Below, in pieces: positions 27,986-36,842 of a DNA stretch of 58,772 nucleotides. The position numbers were made by a program, and so were the translations under genes. The notes below the pieces were generated by a model that saw only the letters and a program-made list of their open reading frames with translations, was not told where the DNA came from and made no database searches. The stretch lies in the NCBI GenBank assembly GCA_021732995.1, contig JAKFWA010000037.1, positions 1 through 58,772 of the forward strand, written 5' to 3'. Position 1 is the first letter of the stretch; every line of letters begins with the position of its first letter. This DNA is from Planctomycetaceae bacterium (GTDB lineage: Bacteria > Planctomycetota > Planctomycetia > Planctomycetales > Planctomycetaceae).

Positions 27986-29347
27986 ATGACCAAGAACCCG
28001 CGCCAACCTGCGATGCGTTATCACCGAGCGGCTCAATGCTTGATTGCGTCGCTGGGTTGCGTGTTGGCTGGGTGTGCGTCCCATGCGAAGCAACTGGTCA
28101 CGTTGCGCGATTCGTACTACGCCGATCGCATGACCGTGGCGGGCGAGGCCGCCGACAAGCTCATCCAGAAAAAGAAGTCGGATGTCGACGTGCTCAAGCT
28201 GGATCGAGCGATGATTCAGTTGGCAGCCGGCAAGCCTGCTGATGCTGAGAAATCGCTGCGTGAAATTCGCGACCGCTTTGATGCGCTCGAAGGTCAGGAC
28301 ATTGCCGAGTCAGCCTTCTCGCTCGTCACAGATGACACGAAGCGGGCCTACGCCGGCGAAGACTATGAGAAGATTCTGATCCGCTGCTTTCTGTCGCTGT
28401 CCAACTTGATGCACGACGGATCGGATGCAAAAGCATACGCGCTGCAGGTCACGGAAAAGCAGCAGAGCATCATTCAGGCAGGCGGAGACGACGCGACTAA
28501 GAACCCGAAGTTAGCGTACAAGCGGGTGGCGTTGGGAGCATATCTCAACGGAGCTTTGCAAGAGGCCACGCATCGTGACTACGACGATGCGGCACGGTCG
28601 ATTCAACTGGTCGTTAATTGGGAACCCGATTTCAAGTTCGGCAAGCAGGATCTGAGTCGCGTGACGACTGGTCATCACTCGGAACAAGGTCACGGTGTTC
28701 TGTATGTCTTCACGTTGATTGGGCGCGGCCCCTACAAGGAAGAACGTGCCGAGGAAGCATCCTCAGCCGCGCTGCTCATTGCAGATCGCATCTTATCTGT
28801 GACCGGTAAGCATTCATTGCCGCCGACAATCGCGCCGGTAAAGGTGCCAATGGTTGTCTGCTCGCGCAACAGGATCTCAACAGTTCGGGTAGCGGTGGAT
28901 GGCCAGAAATCCGGAGAGACCGAAACCATCACGGATATCGGTCGCATGGCCGTTGACCAGTACCAGGCGGTCTTCCCGACCATCATGGCCCGCGCTGTCG
29001 TGCGACGTGTGGTGAAGAAGGGGGCGATCTACGCGACCAAAGAGGCGGCTCAAGTGGACAACCCGCTGGTTTCACTGGCGCTGGATGGTGTCGGTGTTGC
29101 CTGGGAAGCGACTGAAAACGCGGACACGCGCTGCTGGGGCCTGTTGCCGGACAAGATTCAGGTGCTGCGAGTGGAACTCCCCGTGGGCACTCATGATGTC
29201 AGCCTCACACCCGGCGCCGACCGTGCCAACATCGGCCCGGCAGTAGGTCGAAAAGTCACGATTACGGACGGCTCCAACACCTACCTGATGGCCACATTCC
29301 CAGACTCGCACCTCGTGGGCGAAGTGCTGGTGAGCGAGCGACAGTAA
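27986..29347 (+). CDS. COG3014-like lipoprotein
   Basis: Lipobox LAGC (lipidated C30) after a signal peptide, then about 420 residues of exported protein with TPR-like helices in the N-terminal half (VLKLDRAMIQLAAGKPADAEKSL) and a beta-rich C-terminal half. The family is often encoded next to LpoB, as here, and is suspected to act in peptidoglycan assembly, but its function is not established. RBS GAGGAA lies just before the ATG. Confidence 0.75.
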   Translation: MTKNPRQPAMRYHRAAQCLIASLGCVLAGCASHAKQLVTLRDSYYADRMTVAGEAADKLIQKKKSDVDVLKLDRAMIQLAAGKPADAEKSLREIRDRFDALEGQDIAESAFSLVTDDTKRAYAGEDYEKILIRCFLSLSNLMHDGSDAKAYALQVTEKQQSIIQAGGDDATKNPKLAYKRVALGAYLNGALQEATHRDYDDAARSIQLVVNWEPDFKFGKQDLSRVTTGHHSEQGHGVLYVFTLIGRGPYKEERAEEASSAALLIADRILSVTGKHSLPPTIAPVKVPMVVCSRNRISTVRVAVDGQKSGETETITDIGRMAVDQYQAVFPTIMARAVVRRVVKKGAIYATKEAAQVDNPLVSLALDGVGVAWEATENADTRCWGLLPDKIQVLRVELPVGTHDVSLTPGADRANIGPAVGRKVTITDGSNTYLMATFPDSHLVGEVLVSERQ

Positions 29348-29470
29348 CCGCTGGCGTCGTAGGCTTCAGAACGCGCGTTTCGGCGGTGGCGAGCTTATTT
29401 CCCTGCGATCGTTATCTTCTGGGATCGTCCAGTTTCGGATCCTGTTGTCGACGTCGTAGGAAAGTGCGCC

Positions 29471-31231
29471 GTGAGAATCGCTCGACAGTTCGCGTCGCTG
29501 ATGTGCCTTGCTTTAACCGTCATCTCAGCTTGGTGTTTGGGCGCCTTGCCCGCTCAGGCGGAACTCAAAACCTGGGACAGCAAGCACTCGATCGATCGCA
29601 TCGAAGTCACGATGGTGTACTTCTTGCCGAAGGATCGAGTCGCGCTGGTCGACTGGCGTGAGCGTCTGGAGTTTTTCCGCCGACGTCTGGAGTTGTTCCA
29701 TCAGCGTGAATTTCAGGGCCAGTCACAACTGGTCGCCAAGGTGGTTCCGGAACCGGTTGTCTCTGACCGTTCGACGGAACAACTGCGAGCGGGCGATGGC
29801 GACTTCACCTTCTTCCGTACACTGGAGGAGGTCGACGAGCGGCTGCAGTTCGGCCGCGGCGAACACAAGGCGTTTCCAATTCTGCTGGTGCTCAGCGACA
29901 TCAACTGGCGCCCGCTCGATGACTTCTTTCGGGTGAAGCCCGCAGGCGACAAGTTTGAATTCGAAGGACAGCTCATCAACGGCATTCATCACCCCGGCGC
30001 CACGTCCGGCGGTGCTCGGGCAACGTATCTGGCGCGTCGCGGCGTCGGTTGGGGCCTGGTCAGTTCGGATGGTTGGCGAGTGCCCTACTGCGGTTCGGAC
30101 TGCGTGGTCTATCACGAAGGCGTCGGGCATCCGATCGGCCTGCCGCATCCGGAACCGGGTAACGGCTCGGTGATGAGCATGGGACAGTACCGTGGCTGGC
30201 TGAGTGAATCGTGGCTGGACGACGCCCAGAAGAAACGATTGGGCTGGCAAGCGCCCACCGAGGAGATTGATCGCAAGTCGGACTTGTTCTCGGTCTTCAA
30301 GGCGCTGCCGGTTCCGGCAATTCCGAAGCCCGGTGAAGACGTCAGCCTCAAGCTGACGCTACCCGCAGCCACCAACGTCAAAAGTTGTCGAGTGCGCGTG
30401 CAGCTCGACGTTCTTGGTCCTTGGCTGGAAGTCGCGCGACTCGACAAGTTGCCCGAATCAGCGGCGATCGGCTTGGGCAGGTTCGACCGCCCCGCTCCAG
30501 TGAGCTACCGCGCTGAAGTGGAACTGGCGGACGGGCAGACATCAGAAATCTGGGGCTACTTTCAGGTTCGTTCCGAGCCCCGAGTGAACCCTCAACCGCC
30601 GAAGTCGAGTAGCTCCGAACAACCAAAATCCGTCGCCTTCCCGGACGGCGGCGAAGAACTGGATCTCTTGAAGTCGATCGACATCAAGCGGGATCAGGTT
30701 TCCGGCCAATGGAGCCTGATCGACGAGCGGCTGGTGTCCCCCAAAGAGTACGGAGCGCGACTGCAACTGCCCTACCAACCACCGGCCGAGTACCGCCTGA
30801 CGGTCATCGCTGAACCACTGGATGAGCCCAACGGCTTGATCCTCGGGCAGGTGTTGAGTGATCAACGCTTCAAGATTCTGCTGAACCATCAGGCGGGCAA
30901 GAAGACACTGGGCGCAATCGAGAACGTTGACGGCAAGAACGTTGCGAGCAACATCACGTCGTTCGAGCGATCACTCTTCCAGAAGGGCCGACCGTCAGAA
31001 GTCATCTGTACGGTTCGCAAGAATTCGGTGCAGGTGCTGGTTGATGGCCGCGAGGTCATCTCGTGGCAAGGCGAGCCCTCGCGACTCAGCATGGACGACT
31101 ACTGGCAAACCCCCAACAAAACAGCATTGTTCGTGGGTGCGTACGACTGTCGCTATCGCTTCCACCGAGTCTCTCTGACACCATTGTCTGGCAACGGCAA
31201 GGAGCTTGAACCGGCGAAGCAAACGCCCTGA
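29471..31231 (+). CDS. Secreted protein with zincin-like motif
   Basis: Signal peptide (about 1-30) followed by a domain with YHEGVGHPIGLPHPE (214-228). The residues H215, E216, H220 and H226 resemble a metzincin HExxHxxGxxH site but with one extra residue between E and the second H, and a methionine-rich SVMSMGQY nearby (233-240) recalls a Met-turn. The C-terminal part (about 400-580) is a lectin-like beta-sandwich. It may be a metalloprotease or a related hydrolase; the altered spacing makes activity uncertain. The GTG start has GGAAAG upstream. Confidence 0.7.
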   Translation: MRIARQFASLMCLALTVISAWCLGALPAQAELKTWDSKHSIDRIEVTMVYFLPKDRVALVDWRERLEFFRRRLELFHQREFQGQSQLVAKVVPEPVVSDRSTEQLRAGDGDFTFFRTLEEVDERLQFGRGEHKAFPILLVLSDINWRPLDDFFRVKPAGDKFEFEGQLINGIHHPGATSGGARATYLARRGVGWGLVSSDGWRVPYCGSDCVVYHEGVGHPIGLPHPEPGNGSVMSMGQYRGWLSESWLDDAQKKRLGWQAPTEEIDRKSDLFSVFKALPVPAIPKPGEDVSLKLTLPAATNVKSCRVRVQLDVLGPWLEVARLDKLPESAAIGLGRFDRPAPVSYRAEVELADGQTSEIWGYFQVRSEPRVNPQPPKSSSSEQPKSVAFPDGGEELDLLKSIDIKRDQVSGQWSLIDERLVSPKEYGARLQLPYQPPAEYRLTVIAEPLDEPNGLILGQVLSDQRFKILLNHQAGKKTLGAIENVDGKNVASNITSFERSLFQKGRPSEVICTVRKNSVQVLVDGREVISWQGEPSRLSMDDYWQTPNKTALFVGAYDCRYRFHRVSLTPLSGNGKELEPAKQTP

Positions 31232-31311
31232 AGATTCAACCCAGAAATCGCTCTGACTGACAGTCGCAAATCAATGCCTCTCGACTAAACTCCGGGTCCG
31301 CGAACAAACGC

Positions 31312-31385
31312 GCCCTCGTAGCTCAATTGGATAGAGCGTTGGCCTCCGAAGCCAAAGGTTACAGGTTCGACTCCTGTCGGGGGTA
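31312..31385 (+). tRNA. tRNA-Arg (anticodon CCG)
   Basis: A complete cloverleaf: acceptor stem GCCCTCG/CGGGGGT with G-T pairs, D-arm GCTC...GAGC, anticodon stem TTGGC/GCCAA with loop CTCCGAA (anticodon CCG), and T-arm ACAGG-TTCGACT-CCTGT. CCA is not encoded. It decodes CGG. Confidence 0.92.
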
Positions 31386-31491
31386 CTCTTTCGACGACTG
31401 CACGCGCATGGCGTCGAGATTCGGTTTGTGCACGTCTTCGCTGCTCTTGGCTCATCGCACGCGTTGAAGAATCGGTCGGTATCTTGTTGCG

Positions 31492-32364
31492 CTAGCGGAG
31501 CACTCGCTTCCAGGCGCGGGCCAGATAGAGTGGCAGATCAGAAGAGATCAGCCCCGGTTCCGAGAGTTCCTCGGCGGCTAGATCGCCCGCCAAACCGTGC
31601 AGGTACGCTCCTGTTCGGGCAGCCTCAAACGGCGACAGCTTTTGGCCAAGCAGTGCAGCGATCAGGCCCGTCAAGACGTCACCGGAGCCACCGGTCGCCA
31701 TGCCGCTGTTGCCCGTCGAATTGAAGGCAATACGCTCGCCGTCGGTGATGATCGTTTGCGGCCCCTTGAGCAGCAGCACGACGTTGTGGCGGGCTGCGAA
31801 CTCGCGGGCGAAGGCCTCTCGATTTGACTGAATCTCATTCATCGAAAGTCCGGAGAGCCGCGCGAACTCGCCGGGATGCGGAGTCAGAATCCGCGGAGCC
31901 GCGGAATCTGCCTTGAACGCACCGGCTTGAAACGCTTCGGCCAGCACGTTGAGCCCGTCAGCATCAATGACAGCGGGCACCTGCGCTTCGGCCACGGCGA
32001 AACGCACCAGCTCGCCGACCGCCGCCGAATTCCCGAGTCCCGGACCGATCGCGACGGCGTCCTTATCCTTGAGAGCCGACAACAACGACTGCCGAACCGG
32101 CTCGGTGAGCATGCCGGTGTCGGCAAGATCCGGGAACTCGAGCGTGAGATAGGCGGGTTCGTAGCTGGCCACGATTGCCTGAACACTATGCGGCACCAAG
32201 AGATACACTAATCCGGCGCCGCCGCGCAGGGCAGACACGCCGCACAGGCAGGCGGCACCGCTCATGCCTCGGCTTCCGGCGATAATCAGGATGCGGCCAA
32301 ACGTTCCCTTGTGCCCGTCAGCGGGGCGATCGGGTAGCTGAAGCGGTTGGTCAGAGACGTTCAT
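31492..32364 (-). CDS. nnrD: ADP-dependent NAD(P)H-hydrate dehydratase
   Basis: Repairs hydrated NADH and NADPH in the cytoplasm. A ribokinase-like fold with NSGMATGGSGDVLTG (nucleotide and catalytic loop, about 216-230) and TPHPGEFARL (about 165-174). The epimerase domain (YjeF N-terminal) is absent here. The start at 32364 has GGAG upstream and gives 290 residues; the frame is open to 32406. It is divergent from a small lipoprotein gene. Confidence 0.9.
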   Translation of the reverse strand: MNVSDQPLQLPDRPADGHKGTFGRILIIAGSRGMSGAACLCGVSALRGGAGLVYLLVPHSVQAIVASYEPAYLTLEFPDLADTGMLTEPVRQSLLSALKDKDAVAIGPGLGNSAAVGELVRFAVAEAQVPAVIDADGLNVLAEAFQAGAFKADSAAPRILTPHPGEFARLSGLSMNEIQSNREAFAREFAARHNVVLLLKGPQTIITDGERIAFNSTGNSGMATGGSGDVLTGLIAALLGQKLSPFEAARTGAYLHGLAGDLAAEELSEPGLISSDLPLYLARAWKRVLR

Positions 32365-32493
32365 CACAGGCTCCGTTGAGGACATCCGATTCGGTATAGG
32401 CCCCAAATTGAAGCCTCACTATGGTACGCGGCACGAAAAGCGGATTTCCTTCGGAAGAACGCATTCTTGTCACTCCCCAGGAGACGGATCTCA

Positions 32494-32811
32494 ATGCGAG
32501 GACGCTTCGTCATCGCAGTGTCGGTGGCCTGCTGTTGCAGCGGGTGCATCCACGATCCGTACCTGCGCTGGCCACAATGGGAACCGCGACCGCTGGCCGT
32601 TGAGAAACGGGCCTCGGAGTTTCACGACCCGTTCGCTGACGAAACCATGGGCCCGCGAGTTGATGCTCGTCCCCGTGATGCTGGCACTCAGCGAGCAATC
32701 CCACGCCAGGCATCAGATCTGCGGGGACTCCACATTCTTGGTCCGGATGCGAGCGTGCCCGCGAAGGCCAAGACCGCCCGCAACTACGGCCAGTCAGTCA
32801 GCGGCGATTAG
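32494..32811 (+). CDS. Small lipoprotein
   Basis: A 105-residue lipoprotein with lipobox CSGC (lipidated C18) and a Pro/Arg-rich mature part (DPYLRWPQWEPRPL). GGAG lies 10 bases before the ATG. A short planctomycete-type lipoprotein of unknown function. Confidence 0.6.
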   Translation: MRGRFVIAVSVACCCSGCIHDPYLRWPQWEPRPLAVEKRASEFHDPFADETMGPRVDARPRDAGTQRAIPRQASDLRGLHILGPDASVPAKAKTARNYGQSVSGD

Positions 32812-32837
32812 CCACCGAAGCCGCCCGGTCTTCAATT

Positions 32838-33992
32838 TCAAAGTGCGGGGCCAATCCGCAGATTCTTGAATCGCACGACCGTGCTGTGATTCTGCAGACC
32901 AAGAAACCCCTTCTCCAGCCGCAGCTTGATGAGTTCGTGAGTCTCAGGCTTCACGTCGATGATCTGCACTCCGTTGTGAGTCGTGGTGATGTTCTGGCCG
33001 CGACAATTGATTTCGAGCGTGTTCCATTCCCCAGCCGGACGACCGACTTTCTTGCTGGCTCCGCTGATGTCGTATACCGAGCCGCAATACTGATAGTCCT
33101 TCAGCTTCGCATACTGCGGAGCCGCATCGTCCAGAACCTGCACTTCAAACCCGGCGGGCGGCTCCTGATCGTTCGCGCGATGATGATTACCGTTCTTCGG
33201 TACTCGCACATAGATGCCGCTGTTGCCACCGGCTGAGACCTGATAGTCAAACCGCAGGTTGAAGTCGCCGTACTCATTCGCGGATCGCAACCACGGACCT
33301 TTCTTGCCGTCGCAGACGATAGCGCCGTCTGCGACCGACCAGCAGGCTGAGGCTTCCTGCTCAGCACCCTCCCAACCGACGAGGTCCTTGCCGTTGAAGA
33401 GTGATTCGTACCCCAGTTCCTTCAACGAGACGTTGCGGATCAGGAACTGCCCGCCCTTCGGAACTTCGACCTGAAATCCGACATACCCCACCGCGTGTTT
33501 CAGTCCCGCGACGTCATAAGCAGGCTTGCCGTTGATTTCGAGTTTCACGCGATCATCGATCACGGTGATGTCGAAGCTGTTCCAATCACCCGCTTTGATC
33601 AGCCCCGTGCTTGCTGCACCGGGCAAGCTGCCGATGTTGCCTTCTTTGCCTTCCAGCAGATTGACTTGATAGCTCTGCTTCGGGAACGGAGCACCACCCG
33701 CCTGAGTGCGGATGTAGATGCCGGCGTCGTAGACCTTCTCCTGCAGAGCCTTCCATTCGACGTGCATCACGAAGTTGCCGTAGGTGTGATCTGATCGCAA
33801 CCAGCCATCGCCGCCTTCCAGCAGCAACTGGCCGTCCTTCACCGACACTTGGCAGCCGTTCTCGATGGTCCATCCGTTGAGTGTCTTGCCGTCGAACAAT
33901 GACGACTGATGTCCTTTCAACGCGGCATCGTCGGCTTGAGCCGCAGCCACCCATGCCGTCAGCAGCACGTACATCGCAAACACAATCCGCAT
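32838..33992 (-). CDS. Double DUF1080 (3-keto-disaccharide hydrolase-like) secreted protein
   Basis: Signal peptide (about 1-19) and two consecutive DUF1080 lectin-like beta-sandwich domains, residues 25-190 and 195-384. Each begins with a SLF(D/N)GKxLxGW stretch, and RSDHTYGNF versus RSANEYGDF show the duplication. Family members act on sugars in the periplasm; a DUF1080 enzyme is known to cleave 3-keto-glycosides. Whether both copies are active is unclear. Confidence 0.9.
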   Translation of the reverse strand: MRIVFAMYVLLTAWVAAAQADDAALKGHQSSLFDGKTLNGWTIENGCQVSVKDGQLLLEGGDGWLRSDHTYGNFVMHVEWKALQEKVYDAGIYIRTQAGGAPFPKQSYQVNLLEGKEGNIGSLPGAASTGLIKAGDWNSFDITVIDDRVKLEINGKPAYDVAGLKHAVGYVGFQVEVPKGGQFLIRNVSLKELGYESLFNGKDLVGWEGAEQEASACWSVADGAIVCDGKKGPWLRSANEYGDFNLRFDYQVSAGGNSGIYVRVPKNGNHHRANDQEPPAGFEVQVLDDAAPQYAKLKDYQYCGSVYDISGASKKVGRPAGEWNTLEINCRGQNITTTHNGVQIIDVKPETHELIKLRLEKGFLGLQNHSTVVRFKNLRIGPAL

Positions 33993-34066
33993 GGCCGATT
34001 CCTTGATGAATAGCGAAGAAAGTGGTGTTCGATGTTAGAGCCGGCGCTGACTCTTATTACACGCTG

Positions 34067-35347
34067 TCACGAGTCCCGAATGTGGAAGAGTCGCTTCAAC
34101 GCATCAACCAGACCGTGAGGCGTACCGGCTTTGGCTTCTTGCCGTAGAGCTTCCAACGGCGGATGCAACAGCTTGTTCACGATGCGTTCGACACTGCGTT
34201 CCACCGATTCCAGGTCGCTGGCATTCAGGTGCCCGAGTTTCGTACGGAGCTTTGTCATTTCGTCGCGGCTGATCTCATGCCACTGCTCGCGTAAGCGTTT
34301 GACGATCGGGCCCGTTGCGCGGTGATAGATCTCCTGCATGAACCGATCGGTTTCATCGTCGATGATCTTCAGCGCCTGATCGATCTCTTTCTGCCGCGTC
34401 TTGCGGTTGCGATCGCACGTCGAGTTCAACGCGTCGATGTCGTACAGAAAGACGTTGTCGTCGATGTCGGCAATCTCCGGCGCGAAGTCACGCGGAGCAC
34501 CGAGATCCAGAATGAAGACCGGGCGCCCGCCGGATTTCTTTCGCACGGCCCGGAATCGATCCAGATCCACGAGCGGCGGCGTTGCCCCCGTAGTGCTGAC
34601 GATCACATCCGCCGCGCCCAGCCAACGATCAAGTTCCGTCAGCGGTTCCGGTCGAGCGCGCTCGAACTGCGCGGCCAGAGCCTGAGCACGCTCAGCGCTG
34701 CGGTTCACGACAACGATCTCGCCAACGCCCTCGCTCTGCAGATAGCGCAGCGTTTCCTCCGCCATCTCACCCGCGCCGATGATCAGCACGCGTTTGTCGT
34801 CGAAGCGATCGAAGATGCTCTTACCAAACTCACCAACCGCGACGCTCGCAATCGAGACTCGGCCTTCGGCCAGATGCGTCTCCGTGCGAACGCGGCTGGA
34901 AACTCGAATGGCCCCCTGAAACAGTGCATGCGTCAGCGGCCCGCACGCATCGTTTTCCTGAGCCGTCTGATACGCCGTCTTCACCTGACTGACGATCTGC
35001 GGTTCGCCCAGCACCATGCTGTCGAGACTCGACGTGACCTGAAACAGGTGCCGCACGGCGTCTGGCCCGGTGCGTTCCAGAAACTCTTCCAGGAACTCTG
35101 CCACCGGCACCTGATGAAAGTCTGCGAAGAATTCGACCAGTTCGCGATGCGTCGGCGCAGCCTCAGTGGCTTCTTGAGCGGTGTAGATTTCGACCCGGTT
35201 ACAAGTCGACAACACGACCGCCTCAGCCCCCGGAAACCTGTGTCGCAACTGCGCGTACGCCTGCTGCAGCTTTTCAGACGAAAAGGCTAGCTTTTCGCGA
35301 ACGCTGAGCGCCGCTGTTTGGTGGTTGCAGTAGACCACTTGCAGCAT
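34067..35347 (-). CDS. hemA: Glutamyl-tRNA reductase
   Basis: First committed step of the C5 tetrapyrrole pathway: NADPH-dependent reduction of glutamyl-tRNA to glutamate-1-semialdehyde. The catalytic cysteine sits in STCNR (C49 from this start), with GEPQIVSQVK (about 114-123), the NADPH-binding GAGEMAEETL and the C-terminal dimerisation helices all present. Length (426 aa) is normal. The start is ATG at 35347; an adjacent GTG at 35350 is possible. Confidence 0.95.
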   Translation of the reverse strand: MLQVVYCNHQTAALSVREKLAFSSEKLQQAYAQLRHRFPGAEAVVLSTCNRVEIYTAQEATEAAPTHRELVEFFADFHQVPVAEFLEEFLERTGPDAVRHLFQVTSSLDSMVLGEPQIVSQVKTAYQTAQENDACGPLTHALFQGAIRVSSRVRTETHLAEGRVSIASVAVGEFGKSIFDRFDDKRVLIIGAGEMAEETLRYLQSEGVGEIVVVNRSAERAQALAAQFERARPEPLTELDRWLGAADVIVSTTGATPPLVDLDRFRAVRKKSGGRPVFILDLGAPRDFAPEIADIDDNVFLYDIDALNSTCDRNRKTRQKEIDQALKIIDDETDRFMQEIYHRATGPIVKRLREQWHEISRDEMTKLRTKLGHLNASDLESVERSVERIVNKLLHPPLEALRQEAKAGTPHGLVDALKRLFHIRDS

Positions 35348-35350
35348 CAC

Positions 35351-35814
35351 GGGCGGGAACTCTCGATGGGCAGCAAAAAAGGCAGGGCAGGAATACAGAC
35401 GGGGAGATTCTAAGGTGACAGCCAGCCTCAGAACTACTGGCTAGAGATAGTCTGTCATCAACTCGTCCAGATGCATAGCGTCCCAAGCCGGTCTGGCCTG
35501 ACAGCGATAACGTACGGCTTGTGCCGAATGCAGCAATCAAGGAGACGTGTTCGCTAAGGGAGAAGTTCGGAGCACTGCCTACAGAAACGTCTGGCGGCGG
35601 CTGATTTCGCGCGCCTCATCCAACCGTCACAAAACATTGAACAGGCAAGCTGACTGGCGGTGTAGAGTCATCAGCCCGCAGGTCCCTACCTGCCGCGAAC
35701 AGCTTTTCCGAGTTCCCCCCGTTGCAGATACGTCATCAGCGGATTCATCTCGAAGTTCTGGACGGCCGAACTCGTGTGCGGGCAATACTCGTTTTGTTTG
35801 TGAGGTTCACGGCC
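35351..35814. other. Intergenic region upstream of hemA and a small gene
   Basis: About 460 bases between the divergent hemA and a small membrane protein gene. It contains a short hairpin GCAGGT-CCCT-ACCTGC (35678-35693). I see no gene, and no promoter I would support. Confidence 0.4.
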
Positions 35815-36033
35815 ATGCGTAATGCAGCATTTCCCGCAATCCTGATGGCGGCAGCCGCCGGTTTCGTGACGGTCGAACTCATGTCTCCGGTTCCAACCAG
35901 CCAGCATAAACCGCATCGAAACTCGGATTTCGCGGTTTCGGCGTCGGCTGTCGTTGACGAAAGTGGCGTAATCAATCGCAATTCAACGCAGGAACGGACG
36001 TTCGAACTGGAGCTGACTGGAGACGGCGAGTGA
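35815..36033 (+). CDS. Small membrane or secreted peptide coupled to ABC transporter
   Basis: A 72-residue product with one N-terminal hydrophobic segment (about 5-22) and a polar tail. Its stop overlaps the start of the natA-like gene (GTGA), so it is translationally coupled to an ABC transporter whose permease is fused to a CPBP protease-like domain. It could be a small component or substrate of that transporter. No homologous family is recognised. Confidence 0.5.
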   Translation: MRNAAFPAILMAAAAGFVTVELMSPVPTSQHKPHRNSDFAVSASAVVDESGVINRNSTQERTFELELTGDGE

Positions 36034-36791
36034 TTTCGGTTTCGAAGCTGACGAAAACTTTTAACGACCTGAAACGCGGTAACGTGCCCGCTCTGAATGC
36101 AGTGTCGTTTGAAGTTCGTCCCGGCGAGGTGTTCGGGTTACTCGGCCCCAATGGCGCGGGTAAGACCACCTGCCTGCGGATTCTGAGCACCGTGCTTCGC
36201 TCCACCGGGGGCACGGCCATCATCGCGGGTTACGACGTCAACAAGAACCCCGCGCAAGTTCGTTCGCGCATCGGCTTCATGTCGAACAACACCGGCGTCT
36301 ACGACCGCATGACCGCCTGGGAAATGGTCGAATACTTCGGTCAGCTCTACGACCTGGAAGGCGAGCAGTTGCGAGAACGCATGCATGCCGTCTTCGCCAC
36401 GTTGCAGATGAACGACTTCAAGGACCTGCTATGTGCCAAGATGTCAACGGGCATGAAGCAGAAGGTTTCCATCGCCCGCACGATCATTCATGACCCGCCC
36501 GTCATGATCTTTGATGAGCCAACCTCTGGCCTGGATGTCCTGGTCGCCCGCAATGTGGTGGACGCCATTCGCAAGCTCAGAGACGCCGGCAAGACGATCA
36601 TCTATTCGACGCACATTATGTCCGAAGTGGAAAAGCTGTGTGATCGCGTCGGCATCATTCACAAGGGAAGTATCCTGGCGATGGGTTCGCGGACTGAGTT
36701 ATGTGATCAGCACAACGAACACGATATCGAAGAACTCTTCTTCAAACTGGTGGACCAGTACGACGGATTACAAGCCAGCGTAGCGGTGTAA
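36030..36791 (+). CDS. ABC transporter ATP-binding protein (NatA-like)
   Basis: Complete ATPase domain with Walker A GPNGAGKT (about 39-46), a signature MSTGMKQKV, Walker B VMIFDEP and switch H (STHIMSEVE). It powers export by the following ABC-2 permease. GTG start, with GGAG eight bases upstream and a GTGA overlap with the small upstream gene. Family members export drugs, ions or peptides. Confidence 0.9.
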   Translation: MISVSKLTKTFNDLKRGNVPALNAVSFEVRPGEVFGLLGPNGAGKTTCLRILSTVLRSTGGTAIIAGYDVNKNPAQVRSRIGFMSNNTGVYDRMTAWEMVEYFGQLYDLEGEQLRERMHAVFATLQMNDFKDLLCAKMSTGMKQKVSIARTIIHDPPVMIFDEPTSGLDVLVARNVVDAIRKLRDAGKTIIYSTHIMSEVEKLCDRVGIIHKGSILAMGSRTELCDQHNEHDIEELFFKLVDQYDGLQASVAV

Positions 36792-36842
36792 GCAAATGGA
36801 GTTTCAGCGCAACAAGGTGGTTCACTTCCGAAGAGGCAATTT

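Noticed and set aside
31257-31291. Possible promoter (CTGACA ... TAAACT) of tRNA-Arg
   Set aside because: The spacing is 23 bases, too long for a sigma-70 promoter.
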